This document shows positions 53,849 through 54,687 of a stretch of DNA of 54,687 nucleotides, one piece after another (position 1 is the stretch's first letter; every line of letters begins with the position of its first letter). This stretch comes from Sporomusa acidovorans (GTDB lineage Bacteria; Bacillota; Negativicutes; Sporomusales; Sporomusaceae). The notes beneath the pieces were generated by a model that saw only the letters and a list, made by a program, of their open reading frames with translations, did no database searches and was not told where the DNA came from. Location of the stretch: assembly GCF_900101845.1 (NCBI RefSeq), contig NZ_FNAM01000040.1, positions 1 to 54,687 of the forward strand, in the 5' to 3' direction. The translations under genes and the position numbers were made by a program.

Positions 53849-54157
53849 CTACCATTTATATTGTCCTGGAGAAATACCAAATTTCTTTTTAAAGGCTTTC
53901 TGAAAATGGCTTTGGTCGGAAAACCCGGTTGCAAGCGCCGATTCAACAAGTGATTTACCGGAAGCTAACAGGTTGGTCGCTTTTTTAAGCGGACTTGTAA
54001 TTGATAGGCATGTAGCGGTACGCCAACTTCTTTTGCAAATACACGGGATAAGTGAAACGCGCTGAGCGCCGCAACAGATGCTAAGCACAGGATATCCGGC
54101 GGCCAGAAAAAAATCGCCTCATGGCTCAATTCTTTCCGGTCGCACCGATCTACTCAT
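53849..54157 (-). pseudogene. AraC-family regulator relic
   Basis: An ATG at 54157 reads MSRSVRPERIE, as in AraC proteins with an N-terminal cupin, then a stop. Further on, ALSAFHLSRVFAKEVGVPLH and AYQLQVRLKK give the first helix-turn-helix, and after one A seems lost in a run of six, ATNLLASGKSLVESALATGF and SDQSHFQKAFKKKFGISPGQ give the second. The cupin domain is missing, so it is non-functional. Confidence 0.8.
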
Positions 54158-54248
54158 GAGACACTCACTTAACAGACTGATTAGAAAATGCAGTTTCCGC
54201 CGCGTTGTTGTACAGTTGTAAAACTGCTATGAAAACGAAGAAAAGAGC

Positions 54249-54267
54249 TTTACGAAAACATCGTAAA
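54249..54267 (-). terminator. Terminator after the Val-Asp-Arg tRNA array
   Basis: TTTACGA and TCGTAAA form a 7-bp stem 17 bases beyond the tRNA-Arg CCA end, followed on the minus strand by GCTCTTTTCTTC. It would end the Val-Asp-Arg transcript. Confidence 0.5.
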
Positions 54268-54283
54268 ACCCTTGAAATATCTA

Positions 54284-54360
54284 TGGTGACCCCGGCGTGA
54301 TTCGAACACGCGGCCTTTTGATTCGTAGTCAAACGCTCTATCCAGCTGAGCTACGGAGTC
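54284..54360 (-). tRNA. tRNA-Arg (anticodon ACG)
   Basis: Acceptor GACTCCG/CGGGGTC with encoded CCA; the anticodon loop CTACGAA gives ACG (read as ICG). The cloverleaf is complete. Confidence 0.95.
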
Positions 54361-54376
54361 AATGAATAATAATAAA

Positions 54377-54463
54377 GATGTTCTTCGCTATCGCTCAGAA
54401 CTAAGCGACTCACACAGATTCTCATTTCGCCTATCGGCTTGTGAGAACCTGGTTCGCTGCTTA
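54377..54463. repeat. tRNA-spacer repeat, copy C
   Basis: It shares GATGTTCTTCGCTA, CGCTCAGAACTAAGCGACTC and GGTTCGCTGCTTATGG with copy B at 856-953 and copy A at 314-378. It fills the space between tRNA-Arg and tRNA-Asp and abuts the CCA end of tRNA-Asp. Confidence 0.8.
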
Positions 54464-54540
54464 TGGCGACCCTGAACGGATTTGAACCGTCGATCTCCGC
54501 CGTGACAGGGCGGCATGTTAGACCGCTACACCACAGGGCC
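54464..54540 (-). tRNA. tRNA-Asp (anticodon GTC)
   Basis: Acceptor GGCCCTG/CAGGGTC with encoded CCA; the anticodon loop CTGTCAC gives GTC. Confidence 0.95.
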
Positions 54541-54611
54541 ACATTATTCGATTCTCGACTTTAGATTTTCGATTTTTCGAATGTCGAACGTCTAGCGTCG
54601 AATATCGAGGA
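54541..54611. repeat. TCGA/TTCGA-rich spacer between tRNA-Asp and tRNA-Val
   Basis: About seven TCGA or TTCGA words in 71 bases, as in 465-582. No gene or clear hairpin. Confidence 0.5.

Positions 54612-54687
<76 letters not shown>

Overview
The window looks like part of the chromosome of a diderm Firmicute, most likely a Negativicute of the Sporomusa/Pelosinus kind. It has Firmicute-style ribosome binding sites (AGGAGG), frequent TTG and GTG starts and Firmicute-type promoters, but also RND efflux pumps with periplasmic adaptors, which need an outer membrane. No outer-membrane (TolC-type) gene is in the window. The genus is an inference from these traits; nothing was searched.

Layout. Both edges are stable-RNA arrays on the minus strand: Val-Asp-Arg tRNAs at 54284-54687, and Thr-Tyr-Met/Ile-Leu-Leu tRNAs at 379-1029 running into the 5' end of a 16S rRNA gene at 1-70. 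The 53 kb between them is an accessory region of efflux, detoxification, regulators and many broken genes. 1219-10979: AraC regulator, lone FabF, TetR regulator, a deleted adaptor-RND pump, an XRE-methyltransferase fusion, a LytTR/DUF3021 pair, a nitroreductase and small secreted proteins. 11281-20432: an intact adaptor plus HAE1-type RND pump, DJ-1 and FMN-reductase genes, LysR and an MFS exporter. 20487-25455: HIT, glutamine-amidotransferase-like, two alpha/beta hydrolases, an SDR relic and a penicillin-acyltransferase-like protein. 25486-33291: TetR, a second broken pump, a secreted lipase, a cyclase and a broken rifampin-phosphotransferase-like gene. 33507-35549: a chain of gene relics. 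35584-43018: methyltransferase, a second MFS exporter with a Crp/Fnr regulator, a frameshifted Sul-like dihydropteroate synthase, a CPBP protease, an AbgB-like M20 hydrolase and an amidohydrolase. About 43088-44546: a group II intron with a gutted reverse transcriptase. 44906-54157: TetR, the intact third copy of the same adaptor-RND pump, a flavoprotein, a K+ channel, TetR, a broken lipase and a broken AraC gene.

How it fits together. The common theme is response to toxic compounds: three paralogous TetR-linked adaptor-RND loci (one intact), a separate HAE1 pump, two MFS exporters, two flavodoxin-like reductases, a nitroreductase, a TehB-like methyltransferase and relics resembling rifampin- and sulfonamide-resistance enzymes. 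Two pairs of promoters share long, position-conserved regulatory sequence. One pair links the LytTR operon to the nitroreductase. The other links the HAE1 pump to the first MFS exporter. These predicted two-member regulons, and the recurring pairing of TetR, RND pump and class 3 lipase, are the most system-like signals here. Many broken genes carry single-base losses in short homopolymers, so some may be consensus errors, but the large internal deletions cannot be explained that way.
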